Positions 30,587 to 40,406 of a stretch of DNA of 64,000 nucleotides are shown here, piece by piece. The notes under the pieces are model-generated. The model ran no database searches. It was given only the letters and a program-made list of their open reading frames with translations, and was not told the origin of the DNA. This DNA comes from Rhizobiales bacterium CCH3-A5 (GTDB taxonomy: Bacteria > Pseudomonadota > Alphaproteobacteria > Rhizobiales > Beijerinckiaceae). Location: positions 62,001 to 126,000 of the forward strand of contig LSIB01000144.1 in NCBI GenBank assembly GCA_001556025.1, read 5' to 3'. Both the position numbers and the translations under genes were made by a program. Positions within the stretch are counted from its first letter, which is position 1; each line of letters opens with the position of its first letter.

Positions 30587-31145
30587 GAATCAGCAGGCGG
30601 CCCTCACGCCGCGCATGAAGAAGCATTACGAGGATGTCGTTCGTCCGGCTATGATCGCCGAGTTCGGCTACAAGAACGTCATGGAAGTGCCGACCATCGA
30701 GAAGGTCGTCATCAACATGGGCGTTGGCGAAGCGACCGCCGACCGCAAGAAAGTCGACAGCGCCGCCGGCGACCTCGCCCTGATCGCCGGCCAGAAGCCG
30801 GTCATCACCAAGTCCCGCCTCGCCATCGCCGGCTTCAAGCTGCGCGAGAACATGGCGGTCGGCTGCAAGGTCACGCTGCGCAAGACCAAGATGTTCGAGT
30901 TCGTCGACCGACTCGTCACCATCGCCTTGCCGCGCGTGCGCGACTTCCGGGGCCTCAACCCCAAGTCGTTCGACGGGCGCGGCAATTTCGCGCTCGGGAT
31001 CAAGGAGCACATCGTGTTCCCCGAGATCAATTACGACAAGGTCGACGCCGTGTGGGGCATGGACGTGATCGTTTGCACGACTGCGAAGTCGGACGACGAG
31101 GCGCGCGCCCTGCTCAAGCACTTCAACTTCCCGTTCCGGCAGTGA
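30579..31145 (+). CDS. rplE: 50S ribosomal protein L5
   Basis: The 188-residue protein binds 5S rRNA and contacts P-site tRNA. Motifs: [29 protein letters not shown] and [21 protein letters not shown]. The ATG lies eight bases inside rplX; a good ribosome site (TCGGGAGA) lies within the rplX coding end. Confidence 0.98.
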   Translation: MAENQQAALTPRMKKHYEDVVRPAMIAEFGYKNVMEVPTIEKVVINMGVGEATADRKKVDSAAGDLALIAGQKPVITKSRLAIAGFKLRENMAVGCKVTLRKTKMFEFVDRLVTIALPRVRDFRGLNPKSFDGRGNFALGIKEHIVFPEINYDKVDAVWGMDVIVCTTAKSDDEARALLKHFNFPFRQ

Positions 31146-31181
31146 GCCTCACCGCTCATACGCGGAAACCAGGAGAGATCG

Positions 31182-31487
31182 ATGGCTAAGAAAAGCTCCG
31201 TCGAGAACAACAACGCCCGCAAGCGGCTGGTGAAGAAATTCGCCGGCAAGCGCGCGCGGCTTCTCGCGATCGCCAATGACGAAAGCCAGTCCATGGACGA
31301 GCGTTTCCTCGCTCGCCTCAAGCTGGCCGAACTGCCGCGCAACTCGGCTCCGACCCGCGTGCGCAACCGCTGCGAGGTCACGGGGCGCCCGCGCGCCGTC
31401 TACCGCAAGCTGAAGATGTCGCGCATTGCTCTGCGCGAGCTCGGCAACAAGGGGCTGGTTCCCGGCCTCGTCAAGTCGAGCTGGTGA
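31182..31487 (+). CDS. rpsN: 30S ribosomal protein S14 (zinc-free form)
   Basis: The 101-residue protein is the long C-minus form: it has only one cysteine, so the zinc ribbon of short S14 proteins is absent. Conserved: [43 protein letters not shown] and the C-terminal [11 protein letters not shown]. It assembles in the 30S head. rpsH follows 12 nt later. Confidence 0.98.
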   Translation: MAKKSSVENNNARKRLVKKFAGKRARLLAIANDESQSMDERFLARLKLAELPRNSAPTRVRNRCEVTGRPRAVYRKLKMSRIALRELGNKGLVPGLVKSSW

Positions 31488-31499
31488 GGAGATAGCATC

Positions 31500-31898
31500 A
31501 TGGCGATCATCGATCCGCTTGGAGATATGCTGACCCGCATCCGCAATGCGCAGATGCGGCGCAAGTCGCGCGTTTCGACGCCCGGTTCGAAGCTGAGGGC
31601 CCGCGTGCTCGACGTGCTTCAGTCCGAGGGCTACATCCGCGGCTACACCCAGACCGAGTTCGGCAACGGCCGGACCGAGTTCGACATCGAGCTGAAGTAC
31701 CACGAGGGGCTGCCGGTCATCCGGTCCATCTCGCGCGTGTCGAAGCCCGGCCGCCGCGTCTATTCTTCGGTGGAGACGATGCCGCGCGTGGCCGATGGCC
31801 TCGGCGTGACCATCATCTCGACGCCGAAGGGTGTGATGCCCGATCACCTTGCCCGCGAACAGAACGTGGGCGGCGAAGTGCTCTGCAAGGTCTTCTGA
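31500..31898 (+). CDS. rpsH: 30S ribosomal protein S8
   Basis: The 132-residue protein binds 16S helix 21. Conserved: [21 protein letters not shown] and the C-terminal [22 protein letters not shown]. In E. coli, S8 represses the spc operon by binding near the rplE start; whether that holds here cannot be judged from sequence. Confidence 0.98.
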   Translation: MAIIDPLGDMLTRIRNAQMRRKSRVSTPGSKLRARVLDVLQSEGYIRGYTQTEFGNGRTEFDIELKYHEGLPVIRSISRVSKPGRRVYSSVETMPRVADGLGVTIISTPKGVMPDHLAREQNVGGEVLCKVF

Positions 31899-31936
31899 AG
31901 ACCTTTCGCACGCCGCTCATTTTCAGGAGAAATCCA

Positions 31937-32470
31937 ATGTCCCGTATCGGCAAGAAGCCAGTCCCGGTTCCCGCTGGCGTCACCGCCAACGTCGCCGGCC
32001 AGCTCGTCAAGATCAAGGGCTCGAAGGGCGAGCTCTCCTTCACCGTTCCCGACGACGTGTCGGTGGCGCTGGAGAACGGCGCGATCGCGGTCCAGCCGCG
32101 CTCGCAGTCCAAGCGCGCCCGCTCGCTCTGGGGCACCTCGCGCGCCCGCATCAACAACCTCGTCGTCGGCACGACCGCCGGCTTCGAGAAGAAGCTCGAA
32201 ATCAACGGCGTCGGCTACAAGGCCGCCGTCACCGGCAAGGTGCTCAAGCTGTCGCTCGGCTACAGCCACGACATCGACTATCCGATCCCGGAAGGGGTCG
32301 CGATCGTCACGCCCAAGCCCACCGAAATCGTCATCACCGGCATCGACAAGCAGGTGGTCGGCCAGACCGCCGCCGAGATCCGCGAGTATCGCGGCCCCGA
32401 GCCCTACAAGGGCAAGGGCGTCAAATACGCCGGCGAGTTCATCTTCCGCAAGGAAGGCAAGAAGAAGTAA
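31937..32470 (+). CDS. rplF: 50S ribosomal protein L6
   Basis: The 177-residue protein has two repeated RNA-binding domains near the sarcin-ricin loop. Conserved: [15 protein letters not shown] at the start and [26 protein letters not shown] at the end. Start 38 nt after rpsH, with ribosome site CAGGAGA. Confidence 0.98.
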   Translation: MSRIGKKPVPVPAGVTANVAGQLVKIKGSKGELSFTVPDDVSVALENGAIAVQPRSQSKRARSLWGTSRARINNLVVGTTAGFEKKLEINGVGYKAAVTGKVLKLSLGYSHDIDYPIPEGVAIVTPKPTEIVITGIDKQVVGQTAAEIREYRGPEPYKGKGVKYAGEFIFRKEGKKK

Positions 32471-32481
32471 GGACGCCAGCC

Positions 32482-32844
32482 ATGAGCAAGCAGACAATTG
32501 CGACTGCGCGCCGCAAGGCCCGCGTCCGTCGCGCCATCAAGGCGGTCGCCAATGGCCGCGCCCGCCTGTCGGTGCACCGCACCGGCAAGCAGATCTACGC
32601 CCAGGTCATCGACGACGTGAAGGGGGTCACCCTCGCTTCGGCCTCGTCGCTGGACAAGGACATCCGCGGCGATATCAAGTCGGGCGCCAATGTCGAGGCG
32701 GCTGCGACGATCGGCAAGCTGATCGCGGAGCGCGCCGTCAAGGCGGGCGTGAAGGACGTGGTCTTCGACCGCGGTTCCTACATGTATCACGGCCGGGTCA
32801 AGGCGCTGGCGGAAGCCGCGCGCGAGGCCGGGCTGAACTTCTGA
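32482..32844 (+). CDS. rplR: 50S ribosomal protein L18
   Basis: The 120-residue protein binds 5S rRNA with L5. ATG 32482 ([17 protein letters not shown]) is the family start. Conserved: [17 protein letters not shown] and [27 protein letters not shown] 130-nt gap with two hairpins separates it from rpsE, unusually long inside this operon. Confidence 0.97.
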   Translation: MSKQTIATARRKARVRRAIKAVANGRARLSVHRTGKQIYAQVIDDVKGVTLASASSLDKDIRGDIKSGANVEAAATIGKLIAERAVKAGVKDVVFDRGSYMYHGRVKALAEAAREAGLNF

Positions 32845-32855
32845 GTTTTGAGACC

Positions 32856-32918
32856 GCGCTGCGGGGCGCCGGATAGCGGGTGCTCCGCAGCGCATTTTAC
32901 GTCGCCCCGCACGGGGCG
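32856..32918 (+). other. Two stem-loops between rplR and rpsE
   Basis: Stem 1 pairs GCGCTGCGG (32856-32864) with CCGCAGCGC (32885-32893), a perfect 9-bp stem with a 20-nt loop, followed by ATTTTA. Stem 2 pairs 32903-32909 with 32912-32918. The T-run after stem 1 is short, so only partial termination is plausible. Confidence 0.5.
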
Positions 32919-32974
32919 CTCGAGCGAGCGGCGCAGTCTTTGAGGGCTCGACCGCGCAAGTAAGAGGGAAGACC

Positions 32975-33538
32975 ATGGCGAGAGAGCCGAGAGACCGTCA
33001 GGATCGCGAGGAGCGCGATTCGGAATTCGTGGACCGCCTGGTCCACATCAACCGCGTCGCCAAGGTGGTGAAGGGTGGCCGTCGCTTCGGCTTCGCTGCC
33101 CTCGTCGTCGTCGGCGACCAGAAGGGCCGCGTCGGCTTCGGCCACGGCAAGGCCCGCGAAGTCCCGGAAGCCATCCGCAAGGCGACGGAAGCCGCCAAGC
33201 GCGGCCTGGTCCGCATTCCGCTGCGCGAAGGCCGCACGCTCCATCACGACGTCCAGGGCCGTCACGGCGCCGGCAAGGTCGTGCTGCGCGCAGCGCCTGC
33301 CGGTACCGGCATCATCGCCGGCGGTCCGATGCGCGCCGTCTTCGAGGCGGTCGGCATGCAGGACGTGGTGTCGAAGTCGCTCGGCTCCTCGAACCCCTAC
33401 AACCTCGTCCGCGCCACGTTCGACGCGCTGAAGAACGAGGATTCGCCGCGTGGCGTCGCTGCGCGCCGTTCGCTCAAGGTCTCGGCCCTGCAGACGCGTC
33501 GCCGCGATGCGGGCACCGATGCCGCGGCTGAAGCGTGA
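32975..33538 (+). CDS. rpsE: 30S ribosomal protein S5
   Basis: The 187-residue protein has the N-terminal double-stranded RNA-binding fold with the spectinomycin loop ([23 protein letters not shown]) and the C-terminal domain with [22 protein letters not shown]. The loop looks wild type. It helps form the mRNA entry tunnel with S3 and S4. rpmD follows 10 nt later. Confidence 0.98.
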   Translation: MAREPRDRQDREERDSEFVDRLVHINRVAKVVKGGRRFGFAALVVVGDQKGRVGFGHGKAREVPEAIRKATEAAKRGLVRIPLREGRTLHHDVQGRHGAGKVVLRAAPAGTGIIAGGPMRAVFEAVGMQDVVSKSLGSSNPYNLVRATFDALKNEDSPRGVAARRSLKVSALQTRRRDAGTDAAAEA

Positions 33539-33548
33539 GGGGGCGACG

Positions 33549-33746
33549 ATGGCAAAGAAAGCTGAAGCGACTGTCGTCGTCGAGCAGATCGGTTCGCCGA
33601 TCCGCCGCGAGGCGTCCCAGCGCCAGACCCTGATCGGTCTCGGCCTGAACAAGATCCGCCGGCAGTCGACCCTGGTCGACACCCCGGCCGTGCGAGGCAT
33701 GATCGACAAGGTCAGGCATCTCGTGCGCGTCGTCGATGCGAAGTGA
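33549..33746 (+). CDS. rpmD: 50S ribosomal protein L30
   Basis: The 65-residue protein starts at ATG 33549 ([20 protein letters not shown]); an upstream in-frame ATG is a chance extension. [22 protein letters not shown] is the family core. It sits between rpsE and rplO as in most spc operons. Confidence 0.97.
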   Translation: MAKKAEATVVVEQIGSPIRREASQRQTLIGLGLNKIRRQSTLVDTPAVRGMIDKVRHLVRVVDAK

Positions 33747-33758
33747 GGGGAGCGTTCG

Positions 33759-34235
33759 ATGAAACTCACCGACATTCGTGACAATGAAGGCGCGCACAAG
33801 TCGCGCATCCGTGTCGGCCGCGGCATCGGCTCCGGCAAGGGCAAGACCGGCGGCCGCGGCGTCAAGGGTCAGAAGGCCCGCGCCGGCGTGGCGGTCAAGG
33901 GCTTCGAAGGCGGCCAGATGCCGCTCTATCGCCGCCTGCCCAAGCGCGGCTTCCACAACCTCTTCGCCAGGGAACTGAACGAGGTCAATCTCGGCCGGAT
34001 CCAGCAGGCGGTCGAGGCCGGCAAGCTCGACGCCAAGGGCGCGGTCACCATCGAGGCGTTGGTCACCGCGGGCGTGATCACGCGTCAGGCGAGGGACGGC
34101 GTCAAGATCCTGGGCGTCGGCGAACTCAAGGCGAAGCTCGCCTTCGAGGTCGCCGGAGCCTCCAAGTCGGCCGTCGAGGCGATCGAGAAAGCCGGCGGTT
34201 CGATCAAGATTCTGGCAACCGCTTCACAGGCGTGA
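33759..34235 (+). CDS. rplO: 50S ribosomal protein L15
   Basis: The 158-residue protein has a long glycine/basic N-terminal extension threaded through rRNA ([19 protein letters not shown]...[30 protein letters not shown]). The globular C-terminal half ends [16 protein letters not shown] 153-nt gap with a strong stem-loop separates it from secY. Confidence 0.98.
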   Translation: MKLTDIRDNEGAHKSRIRVGRGIGSGKGKTGGRGVKGQKARAGVAVKGFEGGQMPLYRRLPKRGFHNLFARELNEVNLGRIQQAVEAGKLDAKGAVTIEALVTAGVITRQARDGVKILGVGELKAKLAFEVAGASKSAVEAIEKAGGSIKILATASQA

Positions 34236-34258
34236 GCCGGACGACTAGATGAAGAGTG

Positions 34259-34296
34259 CGAACGGCGGCCGGGCCCGAAGCCCAGGCCGCCGTTCG
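34259..34296 (+). other. Stem-loop between rplO and secY
   Basis: A perfect 12-bp stem pairs 34259-34270 with 34285-34296. The 14-nt loop contains a further GGGC/GCCC pairing. It starts 23 nt after the rplO stop and has no T-tract; a processing or attenuation point that could lower secY relative to ribosomal proteins is plausible. Confidence 0.65.
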
Positions 34297-34388
34297 ACTG
34301 TCTGACGGACCTTCGACCGCCTCCCCGCATCGCGGCGGGCGGACAACGGCTCCGGACTTGCTAATTCCAAGACCCAGGGACCAGACGC

Positions 34389-35726
34389 ATGGCATCGGCG
34401 GCTGAACAGCTTGCTTCAAACCTGAACTTCGGCGCGTTCGCGAAGGCGGACGAGTTGAAGAAGCGGATCTGGTTCACACTGGGCGCGCTGATCATCTACC
34501 GGCTCGGCACCTATATTCCTCTGCCGGGCATGAACCCCGATGCCGTGGCGGACCTGTTCAAGCAGACCCAGTCCGGCGTGCTCGGGCTGTTCAACATGTT
34601 CTCGGGCGGCGCGGTGGGGCGTCTGGCGATCTTCGCGCTCGCGATCATGCCCTACATCTCGGCCTCGATCATCATCCAGCTTCTGTCCAGCGTGGTGCCG
34701 ACCTTCGAGCAGTTGAAGAAGGAAGGCGAACAGGGCCGCAAGGTCCTGAACCAGTACACGCGCTACCTGACGCTGTTCCTGGCGCTGTTCCAGGCCTATG
34801 GCATCGGCGTCGGCCTGCAGGGCTCGGGCAATCTTGTGCTGGAGCCGGGGCCGTTTTTCCTGCTCTCGACCACGATCACGCTCGTCGGCGGCACGATGTT
34901 CCTGCTCTGGCTCGGTGAGCAGATCACCAGCCGCGGCATCGGCAACGGCACCTCGATGATCATCTTCGCGGGCATCATCGCCGAGTTCCCGGCGCAGCTC
35001 GCCCAGACGCTGGAACTCGGCCGCCAGGGCGCGATCTCGACCGGGCTTTTGCTGCTGATCCTGGTCATGGCGATCTGCGTCATCGCGTTTTGCGTGTTCA
35101 TGGAGCGGGCCCAGCGCAGGCTTCTGATCAACTATCCCAAGCGCCAGGTCGGCAACCGCATGTATGAGGGGCAGACCTCGTTCCTGCCGCTGAAGCTCAA
35201 CACGGCGGGCGTCATTCCGCCGATCTTCGCCTCGTCGCTGCTCTTGCTGCCGACGACGATCGCGAGCTTCAGCCAGGCCTCGGGAGGCACCGGCTTCCTC
35301 TCGACCATGGCGACCTATCTCGCCCATGGCCGGCCGCTGTTCATGATCCTCTATGCGGCACTGATCATCTTCTTCTGCTTCTTCTACACCGCGATCGTGT
35401 TCAATCCGGTCGAGACGGCCGACAACCTCAAGAAGCATGGCGGCTTCATGCCGGGCATCCGCCCCGGCGAGCGTACCGCCGAGCATATCGACCGGGTGCT
35501 GACCCGCATCACCGTGCTCGGAGCCGGCTATTTGACTATCGTCTGCCTTATCCCCGAGTTCATGATCACCTATGCCCAGATACCGATCATCCTGCTGGGC
35601 GGCACGTCGCTGCTCATCGTGGTGACGACGACGATGGACACCGTGGCGCAAGTTCACGGACATCTGCTGGCCCATCAATATGAAGGGCTGGTCAAGAAAG
35701 CGAAACTGCGAGGGGCGAAGCGCTGA
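34389..35726 (+). CDS. secY: Preprotein translocase subunit SecY
   Basis: The 445-residue, ten-helix channel of the Sec translocon; SecE is encoded at 5042. Conserved: [17 protein letters not shown] in the first helix/plug region, [21 protein letters not shown] and the cytoplasmic loop RISAP-type region before [13 protein letters not shown]. The C-terminus ends [10 protein letters not shown]. Its TGA shares one base with the adk ATG, the usual alphaproteobacterial secY-adk coupling. Confidence 0.98.
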   Translation: MASAAEQLASNLNFGAFAKADELKKRIWFTLGALIIYRLGTYIPLPGMNPDAVADLFKQTQSGVLGLFNMFSGGAVGRLAIFALAIMPYISASIIIQLLSSVVPTFEQLKKEGEQGRKVLNQYTRYLTLFLALFQAYGIGVGLQGSGNLVLEPGPFFLLSTTITLVGGTMFLLWLGEQITSRGIGNGTSMIIFAGIIAEFPAQLAQTLELGRQGAISTGLLLLILVMAICVIAFCVFMERAQRRLLINYPKRQVGNRMYEGQTSFLPLKLNTAGVIPPIFASSLLLLPTTIASFSQASGGTGFLSTMATYLAHGRPLFMILYAALIIFFCFFYTAIVFNPVETADNLKKHGGFMPGIRPGERTAEHIDRVLTRITVLGAGYLTIVCLIPEFMITYAQIPIILLGGTSLLIVVTTTMDTVAQVHGHLLAHQYEGLVKKAKLRGAKR

Positions 35727-36307
35727 TGCGACTGATCTTTCTGGGACCTCCGGGGGCGGGGAAGGGCACTCAGGCAGCGCGAATCGTCGCGAAGCATGGC
35801 ATTCCGCAGCTCTCGACCGGCGACATGCTGCGCGCGGCGGTGGCGGCCGGGACGCCTGTCGGCGTCAAGGCCAAGGCCGTGATGGATTCAGGCGGGCTGG
35901 TCTCCGACGAGATCGTCATCGGCATCGTCGCAGACCGCATCGAGGAGCCCGATGCGAAGAAGGGTTTCATCCTCGACGGGTTTCCGCGCACGCTGGCGCA
36001 GGCCGAGGCGCTCGATGCCATGCTCGCCTCCAAGGGCCTGACGCTCGACAAGGTGCTGGAGCTCAAGGTCGACCAGAGCAAGCTCGTGGAGCGAATCGTC
36101 AAGCGCGCCGACGAGGCCAAGGCCGCCGGCCAGCCTGTCCGCAAGGATGACGATCCCGACGTCTTCAAGACCAGGCTCGAAGCCTATAATCGCGATACAG
36201 CGGTGGTTGCGCCCTATTACGCCAAGCGCGGCCAGGTGATCGCCATCGACGGCATGCAGCCGATCGACGCCGTGACGGCGGCGATCGAGTCCGCGCTGGC
36301 GGGCTGA
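35726..36307 (+). CDS. adk: Adenylate kinase (short form)
   Basis: The 193-residue enzyme converts ATP plus AMP to two ADP. The P-loop is [14 protein letters not shown] (residues 7-20), the AMP site has [10 protein letters not shown] and the [16 protein letters not shown] motif. The LID is replaced by a short Ala-rich loop ([21 protein letters not shown]), so this is the short form without zinc ligands. Normally rpsM follows; here a transporter gene is inserted first. Confidence 0.97.
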   Translation: MRLIFLGPPGAGKGTQAARIVAKHGIPQLSTGDMLRAAVAAGTPVGVKAKAVMDSGGLVSDEIVIGIVADRIEEPDAKKGFILDGFPRTLAQAEALDAMLASKGLTLDKVLELKVDQSKLVERIVKRADEAKAAGQPVRKDDDPDVFKTRLEAYNRDTAVVAPYYAKRGQVIAIDGMQPIDAVTAAIESALAG

Positions 36308-36407
36308 TCCGAATCGCATCCTGCCGACACGGATCGGCGGCATGCCTTGTCCACCGCGTCCCGGGCGCCGTCTCCCTGGCAGATCGGACCAGCAAGTTGG
36401 GCCGTCG

Positions 36408-36485
36408 CGTTCTGTAATTCCATACAATGATCGTCGCCGGAGGATGCTTTGAGCATCGTCTCCATGTATGGTTCCATGCAGAACG
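36408..36485 (+). promoter_or_regulatory. Large imperfect inverted repeat before the symporter gene (candidate operator)
   Basis: Three nested pairs of arms are visible: CGTTCTG/CAGAACG (36408-36414, 36479-36485), CCATACA/TGTATGG (36420-36426, 36465-36471), and GGAG-GATGC/GCATC-GT-CTCC around a TTTGA centre (36439-36463). The stretch is more AT-rich than its surroundings. TACAAT at 36423-36428 resembles a -10 box, but no matching -35 is evident. The pattern suggests an operator or a structured leader; the regulator is unknown. Confidence 0.45.
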
Positions 36486-36569
36486 ATTAGCGGGCAGCGC
36501 ACGCGGGCGATCGGCCAAAGAGCCGGGTCCTGCGGAGGCCCCGGCGCGGCGGCGGGGAGGGCGATCGCG

Positions 36570-37454
36570 GTGACCTTTCTGGACATTTTGCCGACGATGC
36601 TTCTGATTGCGCTGGCGCTGGTCATGCTCGGTCTCGGCCTGTCCCTGCGCATCGACGATTTCACGCGCGTCCTCGGCCATCCCGCCGCTCTGACGCTGGC
36701 GCTCGTGCTGCAACTCGTCGTGCTGCCGGTCGTCTGCCTCGGCGTCGTCGTGCTGTTTGGCCTGTCGCCGGCCTATGCCGTCGGCCTGCTGATCCTTGCC
36801 GCTTCGCCCGGAGGCGTCTCGGCCAACCTGTTCAGCCACCTCTTCGGCGGCAATGTGGCGATGAACGTATCGCTGACCGCGATCACGACCGTCCTGTCGA
36901 TCGTCAGCATGCCGCTGGTCGCCAATCTTGCGATCGGCCAGTTCGCGCCGGCGGGGCCGGGCGCCTTGCCGGTGGTGCCGCTGCAGTTCGGAAAGGTGCT
37001 GCAGGTCGTCGCGGTCGTGCTGATCCCGGTCGGCCTCGGCATGGTGGTCGCGGCGCGCCGGCCGGATTTTGCGATGCGCGCCGAAAAGCCGTTCAAGCTC
37101 TTCAGCATCGCGGTTCTGGCCGTGTTCGCGCTCGTCGCCATCGTGCAGGAGCGTCAACTGCTGCTCGGGAGCCTGGCGTCACTGGGGCCGGCCGTGGTCC
37201 TCTTCAATTTGATCAGTTTGGGATCGGGTTTCTATCTGGCGCGGGCGGCCGGGCTCGACCGTCCGATCGCGATCGCGATCAGCTACGAAATCGGCATCCA
37301 CAACTCGACATTGGCGATCTACATCGCGCTGTCGGTCCTGGGCAGCGTCGCCATCGGCCTGCCGGCAGCACTTTACTCCATCTCGATGTACATCACGGGC
37401 GTGCTCTTCGGCGTGCTGGTGCTGCGGCGTCGCGGCTCTCCGCAGGGAGCCTGA
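36570..37454 (+). CDS. Bile acid:sodium symporter-family (BASS/ArsB-like fold) transporter
   Basis: The 294-residue inner-membrane protein has about ten hydrophobic helices. Family-type segments are LVMLGLGLSLRIDDFTRV near the N-terminus, LILAASPGGVSANLFSHL (the sodium-site crossover in BASS proteins), and ISYEIGIHNSTLAIYIAL (the second crossover). The substrate cannot be inferred; relatives move bile acids, pantoate or other organic anions with sodium. I chose GTG 36570, which follows GGCGGGGAGGG, over the ATG at 36468, which adds a polar 34-residue tail. It interrupts the usual adk-rpsM order. Confidence 0.88.
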   Translation: MTFLDILPTMLLIALALVMLGLGLSLRIDDFTRVLGHPAALTLALVLQLVVLPVVCLGVVVLFGLSPAYAVGLLILAASPGGVSANLFSHLFGGNVAMNVSLTAITTVLSIVSMPLVANLAIGQFAPAGPGALPVVPLQFGKVLQVVAVVLIPVGLGMVVAARRPDFAMRAEKPFKLFSIAVLAVFALVAIVQERQLLLGSLASLGPAVVLFNLISLGSGFYLARAAGLDRPIAIAISYEIGIHNSTLAIYIALSVLGSVAIGLPAALYSISMYITGVLFGVLVLRRRGSPQGA

Positions 37455-37688
37455 TCCAGTCGGTCGTCATCGAAAGACGCAGGGTTGACTCGGCGCCCGC
37501 AACTGACTATGCGACGCCTCATCCGGTTTCATGTGAGCGATGCCGTTGCCTTCGCAAGAAGGAACGACGTCGCATTCTCGCGTGGTCCCGGCTCAACGCA
37601 CCGCAAGGGCCGGCCTCCACCGGCGCGGGGCATCTTTCACCGCCGCAGCCGCCATCGGGCGTCGCGGCCGACATGGAGAGACGAGACC

Positions 37689-38057
37689 ATGGCCCGCATC
37701 GCAGGCGTCAACATTCCCACCGGCAAGCGCGTCGTCATCGGCCTGCAGTATATCCACGGCATCGGCGCGGCCAAGGCCGAGGAAATCTGCTCCAAGGTCG
37801 GTATCGCCGCCGAGCGCCGCGTCAACCAACTGACCGACGCCGAAGTGCTGCAGATCCGCGAGACGATCGACCGCGACTACCTGGTCGAGGGCGATCTGCG
37901 CCGCGAGGTCTCGATGAACATCAAGCGCCTGATGGACCTTGGCTGCTATCGCGGCCTGCGCCATCGCCGCTCGCTGCCCGTCCGCGGCCAGCGCACGCAC
38001 ACCAACGCCCGCACCCGCAAGGGCAAGTCCAAGCCGATCGCCGGCAAGAAGAAGTGA
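37689..38057 (+). CDS. rpsM: 30S ribosomal protein S13
   Basis: The 122-residue protein starts at ATG 37689 ([26 protein letters not shown]). The helix-two-turn-helix region and the basic tail [24 protein letters not shown] contact P-site tRNA and bridge to L5. First gene of the alpha operon. The 234-nt upstream gap probably holds a promoter, since the symporter gene separates it from adk. Confidence 0.98.
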   Translation: MARIAGVNIPTGKRVVIGLQYIHGIGAAKAEEICSKVGIAAERRVNQLTDAEVLQIRETIDRDYLVEGDLRREVSMNIKRLMDLGCYRGLRHRRSLPVRGQRTHTNARTRKGKSKPIAGKKK

Positions 38058-38167
38058 CGATTGCCGCAGGCAATCGTCAGCCTCGGGCTTGACCCGAGGA
38101 TCTCGTGACGAGGGCGCTTCCCGCGCCTTCTCCTGCAAGAGATGGTCGGCTCAAGGCTGACCATGAC
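38057..38167 (+). repeat. Palindromic intergenic repeat element between rpsM and rpsK
   Basis: Three hairpins in series: ACGATTGCC-GCA-GGCAATCGT (38057-38077), CCTCGGG-CTTGA-CCCGAGG (38081-38099), and GGTCGGC-TCAAG-GCTGACC (38144-38162, one wobble). ATCTC after the second (38099-38104) can pair with GAGAT before the third (38140-38144), forming a larger cruciform. The word CCTCGGGCTTGACCCGAGG is the kind of dispersed palindromic element found in many rhizobial genomes. Confidence 0.65.
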
Positions 38168-38229
38168 GCGCAGAATGATCTCCCCAGCGCCTGGAACAAC
38201 GGGCGCGCTCGAAGGATGAAAGAAAGACT

Positions 38230-38619
38230 ATGGCCAAGGAAGCCCAACGCGTTCGTCGCCGCGAGCGCAAGAACATCGTCTCCGGCGTCGCCCATGTGAA
38301 CGCCTCGTTCAACAACACCATGATCACCATCACCGACGCGCAGGGCAACACGATCTCGTGGTCGTCCGCCGGCACGATGGGCTTCAAGGGCTCGCGCAAG
38401 TCGACCCCTTATGCCGCGCAGGTCGCGGCAGAGGACGCCGCCCGCAAGGCCGCCGAGCACGGCATGCGCACGCTGGAGGTCGAAGTGACGGGTCCGGGTT
38501 CGGGTCGCGAGTCTGCGCTGCGCGCCCTGCAGGCCGCCGGCTTCACCGTCACCTCGATCCGCGACGTGACGCCGATCCCGCATAATGGCTGCCGGCCGCG
38601 CAAGCGCCGCCGCGTCTGA
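38230..38619 (+). CDS. rpsK: 30S ribosomal protein S11
   Basis: The 129-residue platform protein has [42 protein letters not shown] and the C-terminal [20 protein letters not shown]. It neighbours S18 and the Shine-Dalgarno helix. It lies in the alpha operon between rpsM and rpoA; rpsD is absent, as in other alphaproteobacteria. Confidence 0.98.
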   Translation: MAKEAQRVRRRERKNIVSGVAHVNASFNNTMITITDAQGNTISWSSAGTMGFKGSRKSTPYAAQVAAEDAARKAAEHGMRTLEVEVTGPGSGRESALRALQAAGFTVTSIRDVTPIPHNGCRPRKRRRV

Positions 38620-38713
38620 TCTTCGCGATTGATATCGAGGCGTCCGCACCGGCGGGCGCCTGTCCGGGGCGGCCCGCCGCCGCCATTGAATTTGAAGCAC
38701 CAGGAGTGCGGCC

Positions 38714-39730
38714 GTGATCAGCAAGAACTGGCAGGATCTGTCAAAGCCCAACAAGCTCGAAATCAAGGTCGGCGACGACCCCAAGCGTCAGGCGACCGTC
38801 GTCGCGCGCCCGCTGGAGCGCGGCTTCGGCATGACGCTCGGCAACGCGCTGCGCCGCGTGCTGCTCTCCTCGCTGCAGGGCGCGGCCGTCACCGCCGTGC
38901 AGATCGACGGCGTGCTGCATGAATTCTCCTCGATCCCCGGCGTGCGCGAGGACGTCACCGACATCGTCCTCAACATCAAGGCGATCGCGGTCAAGATGCA
39001 GGGCGACGGCCCCAAGCGCATGACGCTGCGCAAGACCGGCCCCGGCACGGTCACCGCCGGCGACATCAACACCATCGGCGACGTCTCGATCCTGAACCCC
39101 GACCTGGTGCTCTGCACGCTGGACGAGGGCTCCGAAATCCGCATGGAGTTCACCGTCAACACCGGCAAGGGCTATGTTCCCTCCGAGCAGAACCGGCCGG
39201 AAGACGCGCCGATCGGCCTGATCCCGGTCGACAGCCTGTATTCGCCGGTCAAGAAGGTCTCCTACCGCGTCGAGAACACCCGCGAGGGCCAGAACCTCGA
39301 CCGCGACATGCTGACCCTGCAGATCGAGACCAACGGCTCGGTCAGCCCTGAGGACGCGCTGGCGCTCGCCGCCCGCATCCTGCAGGACCAACTCGCGGTG
39401 TTCATCACCTTCGAGGAGCCGCGCAAGGAAGAGGCCGTCTCGACCGCGCCGCAGCTGCCCTTCAACCCTGCGCTGCTCAAGAAGGTCGACGAGCTCGAGC
39501 TTTCGGTGCGTTCGGCGAACTGCCTGAAGAACGACAACATCGTCTACATCGGCGACCTGATCCAGAAGTCGGAGGGCGAGATGCTGCGCACCCCGAATTT
39601 CGGCCGCAAGTCGCTGAACGAGATCAAGGAAGTGCTCGCCACCATGGGCCTCCATCTCGGCATGGACGTGACCGGCTGGCCGCCGGAGAACATCGAAGAG
39701 CTCGCGAAGCGCTTCGAGGAGCATTACTGA
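38714..39730 (+). CDS. rpoA: DNA-directed RNA polymerase subunit alpha
   Basis: The 338-residue subunit starts at GTG 38714 ([17 protein letters not shown]). The N-terminal dimerisation domain contains [21 protein letters not shown], which initiates polymerase assembly. A flexible linker (about residues 235-250) leads to the C-terminal domain that binds UP elements and activators ([46 protein letters not shown]). Downstream of rpsK, followed by rplQ. Confidence 0.99.
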   Translation: MISKNWQDLSKPNKLEIKVGDDPKRQATVVARPLERGFGMTLGNALRRVLLSSLQGAAVTAVQIDGVLHEFSSIPGVREDVTDIVLNIKAIAVKMQGDGPKRMTLRKTGPGTVTAGDINTIGDVSILNPDLVLCTLDEGSEIRMEFTVNTGKGYVPSEQNRPEDAPIGLIPVDSLYSPVKKVSYRVENTREGQNLDRDMLTLQIETNGSVSPEDALALAARILQDQLAVFITFEEPRKEEAVSTAPQLPFNPALLKKVDELELSVRSANCLKNDNIVYIGDLIQKSEGEMLRTPNFGRKSLNEIKEVLATMGLHLGMDVTGWPPENIEELAKRFEEHY

Positions 39731-39740
39731 GCTTTGGGAC

Positions 39741-39765
39741 GGCGCAGGCATTCGCCTGCGCCTTT
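39741..39765 (+). other. Stem-loop between rpoA and rplQ
   Basis: The 9-bp stem GGCGCAGGC/GCCTGCGCC with an ATTC loop is followed by three T residues, 10 nt after the rpoA stop. The short T-run allows partial termination at most. Confidence 0.55.
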
Positions 39766-39843
39766 GGCCCGGCGCATGAGCGTCGGAGCATAAAGAACGG
39801 CCGTACCGTGGCACGGCGGCCGTAATCATGAAGGAGCCATTCC

Positions 39844-40260
39844 ATGCGTCACGGTTTTCGCGGTCGTCGTTTCAACCGCTCGGCGGAGCATCGCAAGGCG
39901 ATGTTCGCCAACATGTCCCAGGCCCTGATCAAGCACGAGCAGATCACCACCACGCTGCCCAAGGCCAAGGACCTGCGTCCGGTCGTCGAGAAGCTAGTGA
40001 CGCTTGCCAAGCGCGGCGACCTGCACGCCCGCCGCCAGGCGATCGCGCAGATCAAGGATGTCGCGCTGGTCGGCAAGCTCTTCGCGACGCTGGGTCCGCG
40101 CTACAAGGAGCGCAATGGCGGCTATCTGCGCATCATGAAGGCGGGCTTCCGCTTCGGCGATAACGCCCCGCTCGCCGTCATCGAGTTCGTCGACCGCGAT
40201 GTCGATGCCAAGGGCCAGGATTCGGGTCCGGTCTTCACGTCGGAAGACGAGGCGGCTTGA
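39844..40260 (+). CDS. rplQ: 50S ribosomal protein L17
   Basis: The 138-residue protein begins [24 protein letters not shown], with [24 protein letters not shown], and lies at the tunnel exit. Last gene of the alpha operon; a clear intrinsic terminator follows 30 nt later. The ribosome site AAGGAG lies 9 nt before the ATG. Confidence 0.98.
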   Translation: MRHGFRGRRFNRSAEHRKAMFANMSQALIKHEQITTTLPKAKDLRPVVEKLVTLAKRGDLHARRQAIAQIKDVALVGKLFATLGPRYKERNGGYLRIMKAGFRFGDNAPLAVIEFVDRDVDAKGQDSGPVFTSEDEAA

Positions 40261-40290
40261 GTTTCGGCCGTTTGAATCGGGTGATGTTCA

Positions 40291-40316
40291 AAGGCGGTCT
40301 TCGGACCGCCTTTTTT
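40291..40316 (+). terminator. Rho-independent terminator of the alpha operon
   Basis: The stem GGCGGTC/GACCGCC (extended by AA/TT) with a TTCG tetraloop is followed by six T residues. It ends the long run of ribosomal protein genes. Confidence 0.95.
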
Positions 40317-40406
40317 CTTGCGTCGTCGGATGGCATTGGCCGCCGCGAACTTCCGGGCTAGGCTCTTCGTCGGGCTTGCGACAACGATCGCGTCTGGGAG
40401 GACAAG

